Shown here: positions 7,941 to 17,600 of the stretch, piece by piece | Position numbering within the stretch: position 1 is the stretch's first letter | How the letters are laid out: each line of letters opens with the position of its first letter | NCBI RefSeq assembly: GCF_027484705.1 | Contig: NZ_JAIXSL010000022.1 | Span: 1-64,000 of the forward strand | Source of the DNA: Flavobacterium sp. | Lineage (GTDB): Bacteria > Bacteroidota > Bacteroidia > Flavobacteriales > Flavobacteriaceae | Length of the DNA: 64,000 bases | Direction: 5' to 3' | Notes under the pieces: model-generated | What the model was told of the DNA's origin: nothing | What the model saw: the letters and a program-made list of their open reading frames with translations, nothing else | Databases searched by the model: none | Translations under genes and position numbers: made by a program

Positions 7941-10850
7941 TTAACGGATTTGTTTGACTTCGAAGTAAGTCTTACCGGGATAGGAATCGATGTTTACACC
8001 AGCTTGATAGTTCTCTGCAAATATTTCGATATACTGTCCTGCGGTAAGATAAACGACACAGTTAATCGTTCTTGACACCGCCCCCAAATTTGAATGATTC
8101 CCAGTATTTTGTTGGTATAAAAAACCATTTCTGTACAGACCGATAGAGTAAAGCTGCGTGTTACTCTGGTCATTGGTGTGATAGCCCGCATTCACTTCAT
8201 AATATCCGGTTTTCAATGCCGTAAAGCGATTGGTTCCGGTGTCGAATTCAGTGTTGATGTCGAAAAGAACAGTATTGAAATTGACAATCTGCCAGCCACT
8301 CGTGGTTAAAGACTGGTTGGCATTCAAATTAGTACGTACCAAAGACATCGATGCAGGCACTACCCACGAAGCATTTCCTGTGGCATCACTTTGCAAAACG
8401 GCATTGTTCGCCGCGCCATTGGTCATCTGGAAATCGGTGGTTTTGGTTTTTCCGTTCACTTCCAATTTGTTTCCGGCTGAAGGTGTGATTCCGATTCCGA
8501 TATTGGTTCCATCATCCACCGCGACGCCGTCTACTAAAGTAGTTCCATTCCATTTTGGAATGGTATTGATCGTGGCCGAAGACACTTGCGGATCGTTTTC
8601 AGTTATGGCCAAAGTTGTTGTATCAACCCAAGCCGTGCTTCCTGCGCCATTGGTTTGCAACACCTGCGTGTTGGTGCCTCTTGCGGTAGGAAACGCATAA
8701 CCTGTTACCGCCGGATTTCCGACTTGCACCTGACCGTTGACTCTTAAAATATTCGTGCTGAAATCACCGTAAATCAATGCGCCATTGGCATCAGCACTCG
8801 AATTTTCGATGTATAATTTATCACTTCCGGTTTCCGCTCGCCCAGCCTGAAAACCAATCCCGACATTTCCATTTCCGGTGACGGCACGAAGCGCTTCATA
8901 TCCCAAAGCCACGTTATTGGTTCCTGTTACTGAATTTCTTAAAGCGGCAAATCCAACGGCAGTATTTCCGGTATTAGCAAGAAAAGGCGCATTGTAAGTG
9001 GTCATCGCTTGTCTGCCTATCGCAACATTAAAATTCGAAGTGGTATTGCTGAACATCGCTCCCGAACCGATGGCTGTATTTTCAGAACCGGTCGTGTTGG
9101 AGAACAGTGCAAAATCGCCCATGCCCGTATTTCTTTGCCCTGTCGTTATTCCGGGCATCACATTCGCACCAAAAGCACTATTGCGCACACCAAACTGCGA
9201 AGCGAAATTGATCGTCGGGTTCAACATCGAGTTAGCGCCAAAAGAAGTATTTCCGTTGTTGTAATTGAAACTGCCGTCGTAACTCGGATCGCCGATATAA
9301 CCTGCTCTGATACCGAATCGTTTGAAAACAATATCCTGATTGTCTGTCGTTCCGAAGAAATTTGTGGCTGGCGATGTGCCGCTGTTCCCTGTTGTTTGCC
9401 ACGCGAAACTGTTGAGGCTTTGCCAGGTGACGTTGCCCAAACCGTCCGTTTGCATGATTTGCCCATTGGTTCCTCGAGAAGGAGGTAGTAAATAATTGTT
9501 CAAAGCAGTCGTTCCAATCGAAACATTCCCAAGAAAATAACCCGCGTAATTCGTACCGGATTTTAAAACTTCCGAATAAACGCCATAATGTGTTCCGCCA
9601 GCTGTGGGATTTATGTAATTGTAAGCGCCGTATTTCAAGCCTGTTCCAGCGCCATCCAAAGTATTGAAAGTCCCGTAATGTGTGACATTGGCCGAGTTGG
9701 TAATCGAGTTGTAAGTTCCGTATTGAAGCCCCGTTCCGGTTCCCGATAATATATTAAAACTCCCAAAATGGATGCCGCTTCCAGTATTGCTGATCGTATT
9801 CGAACTTCCGTATTGAATACCTGTTCCGGCTCCGCTTAAATTCGTAAAATTCCCATAATGAACGCCGTTGCCCGAATTGTTGATGCTGATGCTGCTCCCA
9901 AACTGGTTGCCGCTTCCGGTTCCAGTGATGTCATTGTAATTCCCGTAATGAATCCCAGTTCCGGAATTGCTGACACTGATGTAACTGCCAAACTGGTCGC
10001 CGGTTCCGGTTCCGGATAAATCGGTGAATACGCCATAATGAATGCCACTTCCAGAACCCGATAAATTGTTGTTGGTTCCGTAATGAATGGCATTGCTCGA
10101 ATTCGAAATGTTGATGCTGCTGCCGTATTGTTTCCCGGTTCCTGTGCCGCCGATATCGCTGTAAACGCCATAATGGTTTCCGGTTCCCGAACCTACCATT
10201 TCGTTAAAATTGCCGATATGGTTGCTGTTGCCGGAATTGCTGATCGAATTGGCAGTACCGAATTGAATACCTGTGGCGCCAGTTCCTGAGAGGTTATTGT
10301 AAATCCCATAAGTATTATCGGTTGAAGTGCCACTGATGCTGTTGTTGATGCCAATATTGTCAATCGCATTCGAAGTGGCGTTCGAATAACTCGCATTGAT
10401 GCCTCGTTCAGCATTACTTGATTGGATTTCCAAAGGATAAATCGCAGTATTTTTTCCAATAGCTACATTTCCCGTATGAAACATATTGTCGGTGATGAGC
10501 GTCGGCGCTGTCGAAGTCCCGACTTTATACCAGTCAGCGTCTGAGTTGGCAGCTGAATTGATGCCGATCCAAGCCGTCGTGGCGTTGTTCCAATAATAAA
10601 ATCCGGGTTGATTGGTTCCTGAAACCGTCGTGAGAAAAACCAGCATTCCGTTTTGTGAAGCGGTTGGATTCGTCGCAGGAAAAGCATCGACTCTTGGGAT
10701 CAATATCCCATCGGTATTGGCTGGAGTCGCCTGATTGGAGGCACGTACATCGAAAGTCGCATTGGGTGTTGTGGTACCAATTCCAACCTGAGCCTGAGCC
10801 CATTGGAGGGTTAAGCATAAAACTATAGCTAGGTATATTTTTAACTTCAT
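7941..10850 (-). CDS. Secreted repeat protein with C1q/TNF-like C-terminal domain
   Basis: 969 residues. Signal peptide 1-20 (cleavage after AQA), then the VGIGTTTPN opening common to Bacteroidota fibre-like proteins. Residues about 145-440 are short YG-centred repeats. Residues about 520-680 hold NTAIGxxA/NVAIGxQA motifs like YadA-type head repeats. The last 134 residues (836-969) look like a C1q/TNF jelly-roll with FTALKTGYYEVNAGY and LTAGQYIEIFAEN. Such architectures make trimeric surface fibres with a globular tip. There is no T9SS tail, so the anchoring or export route is unclear. A well-formed promoter precedes it and it is monocistronic. Confidence 0.75.
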   Translation of the reverse strand: MKLKIYLAIVLCLTLQWAQAQVGIGTTTPNATFDVRASNQATPANTDGILIPRVDAFPATNPTASQNGMLVFLTTVSGTNQPGFYYWNNATTAWIGINSAANSDADWYKVGTSTAPTLITDNMFHTGNVAIGKNTAIYPLEIQSSNAERGINASYSNATSNAIDNIGINNSISGTSTDNTYGIYNNLSGTGATGIQFGTANSISNSGNSNHIGNFNEMVGSGTGNHYGVYSDIGGTGTGKQYGSSINISNSSNAIHYGTNNNLSGSGSGIHYGVFTDLSGTGTGDQFGSYISVSNSGTGIHYGNYNDITGTGSGNQFGSSISINNSGNGVHYGNFTNLSGAGTGIQYGSSNTISNTGSGIHFGSFNILSGTGTGLQYGTYNSITNSANVTHYGTFNTLDGAGTGLKYGAYNYINPTAGGTHYGVYSEVLKSGTNYAGYFLGNVSIGTTALNNYLLPPSRGTNGQIMQTDGLGNVTWQSLNSFAWQTTGNSGTSPATNFFGTTDNQDIVFKRFGIRAGYIGDPSYDGSFNYNNGNTSFGANSMLNPTINFASQFGVRNSAFGANVMPGITTGQRNTGMGDFALFSNTTGSENTAIGSGAMFSNTTSNFNVAIGRQAMTTYNAPFLANTGNTAVGFAALRNSVTGTNNVALGYEALRAVTGNGNVGIGFQAGRAETGSDKLYIENSSADANGALIYGDFSTNILRVNGQVQVGNPAVTGYAFPTARGTNTQVLQTNGAGSTAWVDTTTLAITENDPQVSSATINTIPKWNGTTLVDGVAVDDGTNIGIGITPSAGNKLEVNGKTKTTDFQMTNGAANNAVLQSDATGNASWVVPASMSLVRTNLNANQSLTTSGWQIVNFNTVLFDINTEFDTGTNRFTALKTGYYEVNAGYHTNDQSNTQLYSIGLYRNGFLYQQNTGNHSNLGAVSRTINCVVYLTAGQYIEIFAENYQAGVNIDSYPGKTYFEVKQIR
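9560..10410 (-). repeat. ~20-residue YG/GTGTG coding repeats
   Basis: About 14 degenerate units of roughly 60 bp encode alternating HYGxxNxLSGTGxG and QYGSxxxISNSGxG. They lie inside the 969-residue surface protein. The period and Tyr-Gly core suggest a regular beta-helix or beta-roll. Confidence 0.7.
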
Positions 10851-10881
10851 ATTTAAGATTTACTTGTAAATTAAGGGTACA

Positions 10882-10910
10882 CAAAATTAAGCCTATTTTC
10901 TAAAGTACAA
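10882..10910 (-). promoter_or_regulatory. Bacteroidota promoter of the repeat/C1q-like gene
   Basis: On the minus strand TTG (10910-10908) is 18 nt from TAATTTTG (10889-10882), a full match to TTG-N17-23-TAnnTTTG. The -7 box is 31 nt from the start codon. Confidence 0.75.
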
Positions 10911-11028
10911 GGAATTACGCCATAAAATCGATAAGTTAAGGCGTATTGACGTTGACCAACACCATTGTTTAAACGAAATATATTTTTTATTTGATTTTAG
11001 AATGTTCAAATTTGTTCCTTAAAATCAA

Positions 11029-11979
11029 ATGATGCTTCAGGTCAACAATATTTCCTTTTCGTATTCGGATCTTCTCACAATCGATTCCGTTTCTTTTTCG
11101 CTCGCAAAAGGAAAGAACCTGGCAATCATTGGTGAAAGCGGCTGCGGAAAAAGCACTTTGTTGAAACTGATTTACGGTTTGTATGATTTGAATGCAGGGC
11201 AGATTTTCTGGAACGGACAAGAAGTTCTGGGCCCAAAATTCCATCTGATTCCGGGCATGGATTTTATGAAATACCTCGCGCAGGATTTCGATCTGATGCC
11301 ATACGTTACGGTAGCGGAGAACATCGGGAAATTCCTCAGTAACATGTATCCCAAGCAAAAAAAAGAAAGAATCGCAACACTTCTGGAACTCGTTGAAATG
11401 ACGGAATTCGCGAATATCAAAGTTCAGTTTTTGAGCGGAGGACAAATGCAACGTGTTGCCATAGCGCGGGTTTTAGCGTTGGAACCCGAAGTAGTTTTGC
11501 TCGACGAACCTTTCAGCCATATCGACAATTTTAGAAAGAATAGCCTGCGCCGAAAAGTATTTCAATACCTTAAAGAAAAAGACATTACGTGTATTATTGC
11601 GACGCACGATAGTAAAGACATTTTGGCTTACAGCGATGAGACTTTAGTCATCAAGAATGGAAAAGTGTTCGCGCATTCAGACACTAAAATGCTTTATGAA
11701 AATCCTGAAAATCGTTATGTGGCTTCGCTTTATGATGATGTGAATGAAATCCCAAATCGTTTGCTGAATGCTGATTCCACTGAAGATAAAATCATTCTTG
11801 TTTATCCTTACCAGCTCAAAGTTGTTGAAGATTCATCTTTTCAGGTGGAAGTCAAAGCTTCTTATTTTAAAGGGAATGGTTATTTGGTGGAAGCCGGTTT
11901 TCAAAATCAACCCATTTTTTTCGAAAGTGAAAAGCCGTTCCAAAAAGCGGATTTGGTGTGTTTGAAGTATCAAAAATAA
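11029..11979 (+). CDS. ABC transporter ATP-binding protein (orphan)
   Basis: 316 residues. Walker A GESGCGKST (35-43), signature LSGGQ (135-139), Walker B VVLLDEP (155-161), switch His in ATHD (193). About 100 residues follow the ATPase core and may form a TOBE-like substrate or regulatory domain, as in PotA/FbpC-type importers. No permease or binding protein is adjacent, so the transporter partners and substrate cannot be assigned. There are two in-frame ATGs at 11029 and 11032. Confidence 0.85.
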   Translation: MMLQVNNISFSYSDLLTIDSVSFSLAKGKNLAIIGESGCGKSTLLKLIYGLYDLNAGQIFWNGQEVLGPKFHLIPGMDFMKYLAQDFDLMPYVTVAENIGKFLSNMYPKQKKERIATLLELVEMTEFANIKVQFLSGGQMQRVAIARVLALEPEVVLLDEPFSHIDNFRKNSLRRKVFQYLKEKDITCIIATHDSKDILAYSDETLVIKNGKVFAHSDTKMLYENPENRYVASLYDDVNEIPNRLLNADSTEDKIILVYPYQLKVVEDSSFQVEVKASYFKGNGYLVEAGFQNQPIFFESEKPFQKADLVCLKYQK

Positions 11980-12024
11980 ATGCAAAAAATCGACAGTAAT
12001 CTTATATAAATTCTTGGTTTTCGT

Positions 12025-12032
12025 TAAGTTTG
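12025..12032 (+). promoter_or_regulatory. TAnnTTTG -7 box for the beta-propeller gene
   Basis: TAAGTTTG lies 16 nt upstream of the ATG at 12049. No convincing -33 element was found. Confidence 0.45.
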
Positions 12033-12048
12033 TAAAAATTATTTTCCC

Positions 12049-13338
12049 ATGAAAAAAATACTGTTTTTCAGCCTGTTATTCACTGTAACTCTTAACGCGC
12101 AATTGCAATGGCGACCGCTTCCTACAGCCATCACCAATATCGATAACCAACGTTTTGATGATGTATATTTCCTTAATGATAATTTAGGTTGGGCTGCCAA
12201 TGGCGCTTATGCAGCTGTATACAAAACAATCGATGGCGGCGCAACTTGGACGACTCAGGTTACCGAACAATCTTTGGGCGGGAATTATTATTTCAGGAAC
12301 ATCGAATTCTTAAATGAAAATGTTGGTTTTTTAGGAACTTTAAATAACCTCTTTTTAAAAACCGTTGATGGCGGCGATCATTGGCTTCCGGTGACCAATC
12401 TCCCGACCATGCCTGAAGCCATTTGCGGCTTGGACACCGTCGGAACTTCTACGGTTTTTGGTTGTGGCGCTTATTTTTCTCCGGCCTTTATCATCAAATC
12501 TTCCGACGGAGGTGTAACCTGGCAGTATAAAGACATGAGTGCTTATGCGACTGCTTTGGTGGAGATTTTATTTTTGGATGAAAATACAGGATATGCCTCC
12601 GGAGCGGATAGCAACGGTGGTGTGGTCTTAAAAACTACTGATGGTGGCGATACCTGGACGCCGATTTTCCATTCAGGGATTACTGGTGAATATGTTTGGA
12701 AATTGCAAATATTACCAAGCAACACTAATGTGGTTTTTGGTTCCGTGGAAGCGAATGCGCCCAATAACGGGAAAATGATTCGCTCTACCGATGGCGGCGT
12801 TAACTGGATTTCTAAAACAGTTCCGTTTACGAGTGTTCAGGCGGTTGGTTTTTTAACCGAAACGCATGGCTGGATGGGTGGTTATACGTCAACCATTGGG
12901 ACTAATTTCCCTTTCATGGAAACTACCGATGGCGGCGATACTTGGACTGACGCGGGCGTAGGAGGAAATCTGAACAGAATCTTTTTCCTTTCGGATCATT
13001 TGGCTTATGCTTCGGGTGCGACCATTTATAAGTTCAGTGAAAATAATTTATCAGATCCCAATTTTACCGAAACCACCAGAGTTCCGCTTAAAGTCGATAT
13101 TTTACCGAATCCTGTAAAAGACAAACTGAATGTTTCCATCGCGTTTAAGGAGAATGATCATTTGGTACTCGAGTTGTACGATGCTTCAGGTCGTTTTATA
13201 AAATTCCTTAAAAGAGACATTATTCAAAATCCTTCGATAAAACAATATACTTTCGATTTTCCTTATCCTTCAGGAACTTATCTGCTCAACCTTCATAATG
13301 ATACCGGAAGACAGTCTGTGAAATTTATAAAACAGTAA
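12049..13338 (+). CDS. Secreted Ycf48-like beta-propeller with T9SS type A tail
   Basis: 429 residues. Signal peptide about 1-17 (LNAQ). Five or more blades carry the repeated TTDGGDTW / STDGGVNW motif of BNR/Ycf48-type seven-bladed propellers, alternating with NVGFLG / NTGYASG strands. The last 80 residues (LPNPVKDKLNVSI ... GTYLLNL ... VKFIKQ) are a T9SS type A sorting domain (Por secretion system C-terminal type). The protein should be exported across the outer membrane by T9SS. Function is unknown; propellers of this type often bind partners or glycans rather than catalyse. Confidence 0.85.
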   Translation: MKKILFFSLLFTVTLNAQLQWRPLPTAITNIDNQRFDDVYFLNDNLGWAANGAYAAVYKTIDGGATWTTQVTEQSLGGNYYFRNIEFLNENVGFLGTLNNLFLKTVDGGDHWLPVTNLPTMPEAICGLDTVGTSTVFGCGAYFSPAFIIKSSDGGVTWQYKDMSAYATALVEILFLDENTGYASGADSNGGVVLKTTDGGDTWTPIFHSGITGEYVWKLQILPSNTNVVFGSVEANAPNNGKMIRSTDGGVNWISKTVPFTSVQAVGFLTETHGWMGGYTSTIGTNFPFMETTDGGDTWTDAGVGGNLNRIFFLSDHLAYASGATIYKFSENNLSDPNFTETTRVPLKVDILPNPVKDKLNVSIAFKENDHLVLELYDASGRFIKFLKRDIIQNPSIKQYTFDFPYPSGTYLLNLHNDTGRQSVKFIKQ

Positions 13339-13394
13339 TTCTTGACAATCTGTGATTTTGTGGTAATTTTTAATGGTTAGCATTATCAAATGAT

Positions 13395-13402
13395 TAAATT
13401 TG
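13395..13402 (+). promoter_or_regulatory. TAnnTTTG -7 box for the fabH-like gene
   Basis: TAAATTTG lies 28 nt upstream of the ATG at 13431. The -33 element is not clear. Confidence 0.45.
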
Positions 13403-13430
13403 GGTTCCTAATTTTAATAAATTACCATCA

Positions 13431-14444
13431 ATGACCTATCACGCTAAAATTGCCGGTCTCGGATATTTTGTTCCCGAGCATGTTGTGACCAACGACGATT
13501 TATCTAAAATCATCGACACCAATGACGAATGGATTCAGGAAAGAACCGGAATTCAGGAACGCCGTCATGTCATCAAAGGCAGTGGGGAAACCACGACTAC
13601 GATGGGCATCAAAGCCGCGAAAATTGCCATAGAACGTTCAGGAGTTGATAAAAATGATATTGATTTCATAGTCTTTGCGACAATATCGCCCGATTATTAT
13701 TTCCCAGGGCCGGGCGTCATGCTTCAAAAAGAACTCGGTTTGCGTACCATTGGTGCGTTGGATATCCGGAATCAATGTTCGGGTTTCGTATATGCTTTGT
13801 CTATAGCCGACCAATACATCAAAACGGGAATGTACCGCAACATCTTAATTGTCGGCTCCGAATTGCAGTCGATTGGTTTGGATATGACTACGAGAGGTCG
13901 TGGCGTTTCTGTAATTTTTGGGGATGGGGCAGGAGCTGCGGTGATTTCGCGCGAGGAAGATCTGACCAAAGGCGTCCTTTCAACCCATTTGCATTCTGAA
14001 GGTGAACACGCTAAAGAGTTGGCGGTATTGGCACCGGGAATGGGCGGCCGTTGGGTGACTGATATCTTGGCTGATAATGATCCTGATGATGAAAGTTATT
14101 TTCCGTATATGAACGGGCAGTTTGTTTTTAAAAACGCTGTTGTTCGTTTCAGCGAAGTGATTAATGAAGGTTTGCTAGTCAATAATCTTACGGTGACCGA
14201 TATCAATATGCTGATTCCGCATCAGGCAAATCTGAGGATTTCGCAATTCATTCAGAAGAAATTTGGTTTGGGCGATGATCAGGTTTTCAATAACATTCAA
14301 AAGTATGGGAATACGACGGCTGCCTCGATTCCGATTGCTCTGACAGAAGCTTGGGAACTCGGTAAAATAAAATCAGGTGATTTGGTAGTGTTGGCTGCGT
14401 TTGGTAGTGGTTTTACATGGGCCAGCGCAATCATAAGATGGTAA
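13431..14444 (+). CDS. 3-oxoacyl-ACP synthase III (FabH-type)
   Basis: 337 residues, normal for KAS III. The catalytic triad is intact: Cys116 in RNQCSGF, His264 in IPHQANLR and Asn294 in YGNTTAAS. The enzyme condenses a short acyl-CoA starter with malonyl-ACP to begin fatty acid synthesis in the cytosol. The gene stands alone, away from plsX/fab genes, so it may be a second FabH paralog with a different starter preference rather than the main one. A strong terminator follows. Confidence 0.88.
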   Translation: MTYHAKIAGLGYFVPEHVVTNDDLSKIIDTNDEWIQERTGIQERRHVIKGSGETTTTMGIKAAKIAIERSGVDKNDIDFIVFATISPDYYFPGPGVMLQKELGLRTIGALDIRNQCSGFVYALSIADQYIKTGMYRNILIVGSELQSIGLDMTTRGRGVSVIFGDGAGAAVISREEDLTKGVLSTHLHSEGEHAKELAVLAPGMGGRWVTDILADNDPDDESYFPYMNGQFVFKNAVVRFSEVINEGLLVNNLTVTDINMLIPHQANLRISQFIQKKFGLGDDQVFNNIQKYGNTTAASIPIALTEAWELGKIKSGDLVVLAAFGSGFTWASAIIRW

Positions 14445-14472
14445 GGGATTTTCTCAATCAGGCATAAAAAAC

Positions 14473-14503
14473 AAAAAACCAGAGTGCACACTCTGGTTTT
14501 TTT
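14473..14503 (+). terminator. Rho-independent terminator after fabH-like gene
   Basis: AACCAGAGTG and CACTCTGGTT form a perfect 10-bp inverted repeat around 14487. An A run precedes it and seven T's follow. Confidence 0.9.
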
Positions 14504-14646
14504 CTCTCTAACTAAAACTCAATTTATATAAAACCCAATTATAAAAATTTGATAATGAATTTTATTCTCTGATTGATGTATACAATAGACTATGAAATGT
14601 CATTCTTGTTACATCCTTCTAAAAATAAAAGGGCATGCTTTGCGAT

Positions 14647-17600
14647 TTACCTTTTCATGGCAAAGTGCGATTTGAATTCTTTCTCCACATTGTCTTCCAC
14701 GTAAGTGATCGTAAACCAATAGTCATCGGAAGGCATCGTCTGTCCGCTGAAAGTACCGTCCCAACCGTTTCCGTCGGGTTTGATCTGTGTCATGATTTTG
14801 CCATATCGGTCATAGATGAAAATCTCTGATTTCGCTTGGTTCTGCAACGCTTTGATGTTCCAGGTGTCATTCATTCCGTCTCCGTTTGGCGTGAAGAATT
14901 TAGGATAATTCACGATGAGTGCCTGAGTAGCCGTAAGACCGCAACCATTTTTATCTCTAACGGTTACTGTATGTATTCCCGAAGAAACATTATCGAAAGT
15001 CGGGCTGTCCTGAAATAAACCATGATCCAATTGGTATTCGTAATCTCCGCCTACACCACTAGCTTCGATAGTGATGACTTGATTATCATCAAAAGCTTCA
15101 GTTACGGCATAACTAACAATCGCTGGTTCTGAAGACGTCACAGTGGCAGGCATAGGTTCCGAAGCGCAACCTGTTAGGATATCGGTAGCTATTACTGAAT
15201 AAACACCTGGCAAAACTGCCTGATAAGTACTTGCGGCTCCAACGACATCGCCCTCTTCGTTATACCATTTGAACTGATATGCATTAGGGCTCAATCCACT
15301 AGAGATGATGTAAGGACTTAACACGATGTTATTTCTGGAATCATAACACATGATGCCACCTTGTGGTTTTGGCTCCGGAATCTTATTGACTTTGATCTGG
15401 ATGCTTTTAATGTCAAAGCAACTCGTGGTAAGCGTATTGACCACTTTTACATAGACGGTTTTCACATCAGTGGTTGTAACTGCGTTGGTTCCCGCGACAG
15501 CATCGTTGAATGTAGTGTAGTAAGTCACTGTAAATTCAGATCCGGTTTGGGTTCCTAAAACAGTACTGTTTAAAGTCGTTAAGTCGAAATTGGTGATGCC
15601 ATCATTGGTTCCGTCGCTATCGCAGGTTTTGAGCATGCTCGAAGGGATTGAATTCACGAAAGGCGTATCCACAATAGTCACGTCAAACGAAGTTTCGTCA
15701 TAGCTTATCGAATCAAAAGGTGCCCGACCATAGACATAAATCGTTTGTGAAGTGCTCACGGATTGTCCGGCAAGCAAATGTGTTCCGGTTCCTAATGGTC
15801 CTGTATAATATCCTCCAACGGTCAATGCCGGTAAGGTATAGCTTTCACAGATGGTGACGTCTGCAACTTCGTCTACATTATAGATGGTGGTCGAGAAACT
15901 TTTTTCATCGGTACAATTCGGTACTGTTCCCGTTTCAGCATAAACATAGATGGTTTGGTTGCTGACGATACTGTCGCCCGCATGCAATGCTGTTCCTGTT
16001 CCGTTAGGTCCGGTGAAATAGTTTCCAACAGTTAATGCGGGTAAAACATAAGCATTGGCTGCATTCACATGGGCAATAGGAGCAATGACTGGTGAAATGT
16101 TGATGGTTACCGTAAAAGTATTCTCGTCAGTACAATTGATTCGTTCCCCTGATTCGGTATACACATAAACCGTTTGAGAAGTCGTGATGACATCACCGGC
16201 ATGCATGAGGTTTCCTTCGCCGCTGTGTGGTCCGTTGGGCGCTTTATAATAATTTCCAATCGTCAATGCTGGTAGCACATAGCGATCGCAGGTTACAACA
16301 TTGGCCGGAGCGTCTGCTTCTATCGAAAATACGTGGATGTTGAAACTGTTTTCATTCGTACAATAAGGCGCTACGGTTGAAACAGCATAGATGTAGATCA
16401 ATTGTGAAGTAGTAATTACAGTTCCACCAGGCAGCATCGTTCCTGTTCCGTTCGGGCCGGTGTAATAATTTCCTACCGCCAAATCGGTCAATACATACGA
16501 ATTACAAATGTCGATATCCGATCTCGAATCGATGACTGGTTTTGCACTAATGGTCACCGTAAAACTAGCCTGATTGCTACAAGTGGCGCTCGATGCCGAT
16601 TGTTTGAAGATATAAATCATCTGCGTTGTCGTAATCGCATCTCCAGCGTGAAGTTGTGTGCCAGTCGCATTAGGACCCGTGTAATAATCACCGCTGGTTA
16701 ATACTGGTAAAGTATAACTTTCACAAGCGGTCAGGTCGGTCAATACATCAATAATCGGTTGTGCAATCGCAATAGAAAAATGGATGTTGTCCGTACAATT
16801 ATTTCCGTTGTTGTTCGCTACATAGATGTAAACGGTCTGCGATAAATTGATTACGGTTCCTGCTGAGATTTCTGTTCCAGTACCTTGTGGTCCAGTGTAA
16901 TATTTTCCCATAGGTAAAACCGGTAAAGTATAAGGTTCGCATTGAGAGATATCCGCAGGCGTATCGATACCAATAATCACTTGGAATGAAGTTTCAGCAG
17001 TACAATTCCCTGGTGTGGTTGCATATACATATACAGTTTGAGAAGTCGTCAAAACCGTTCCCGCAGCCAGCAAAGTTCCTCCGGCATTGGGTTCTGTATA
17101 ATAATTTCCTTCGCTCAAAGCTGGCAAAGTATAGGAAGTACAATCAAAAACATTATTAAAAGTTCCTAAAGTAATTGTAGGCAGGATGGTGATCGTGAAA
17201 TCTTTGTCGATGACACAAAACGGAGCTTCTGTGGCTTGGTAATAAAAATTGATGGTTTGCGTAGCCGAGATGACAGTTCCCGGAAGTATTTCCGTTCCGG
17301 TTCCAGTATGGCCTGTAAAATAGCCACCCACAGGTGGAGCTTGTAAAGTATAGCTTCCGCAAACGCTTGAGTCATCCGGAACAATCGAATCAGGGTCTAA
17401 AATGGTGACCTGAAAATTGCTACTGTTCGAACAGCCGCCCGGTCCGCCCGGTTGGTTGAAGATATAAATCGTTGCTGTTGAGGTTACTGCATCGCCTGCG
17501 AAAAGTGCTGTGCCTTGTCCGTTAGGTTGGGTAAAATAATTCCCGTTGGTCAATGGAGGTAAGGTATAGCTCAAACATACAAAAGTGCTTTGTAAAGTAT

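Noticed and set aside
9009..9488. Plus-strand frame inside the repeat/C1q-like gene
   Set aside because: Shadow of repetitive coding sequence; Cys/Arg/His-rich composition with no motif.
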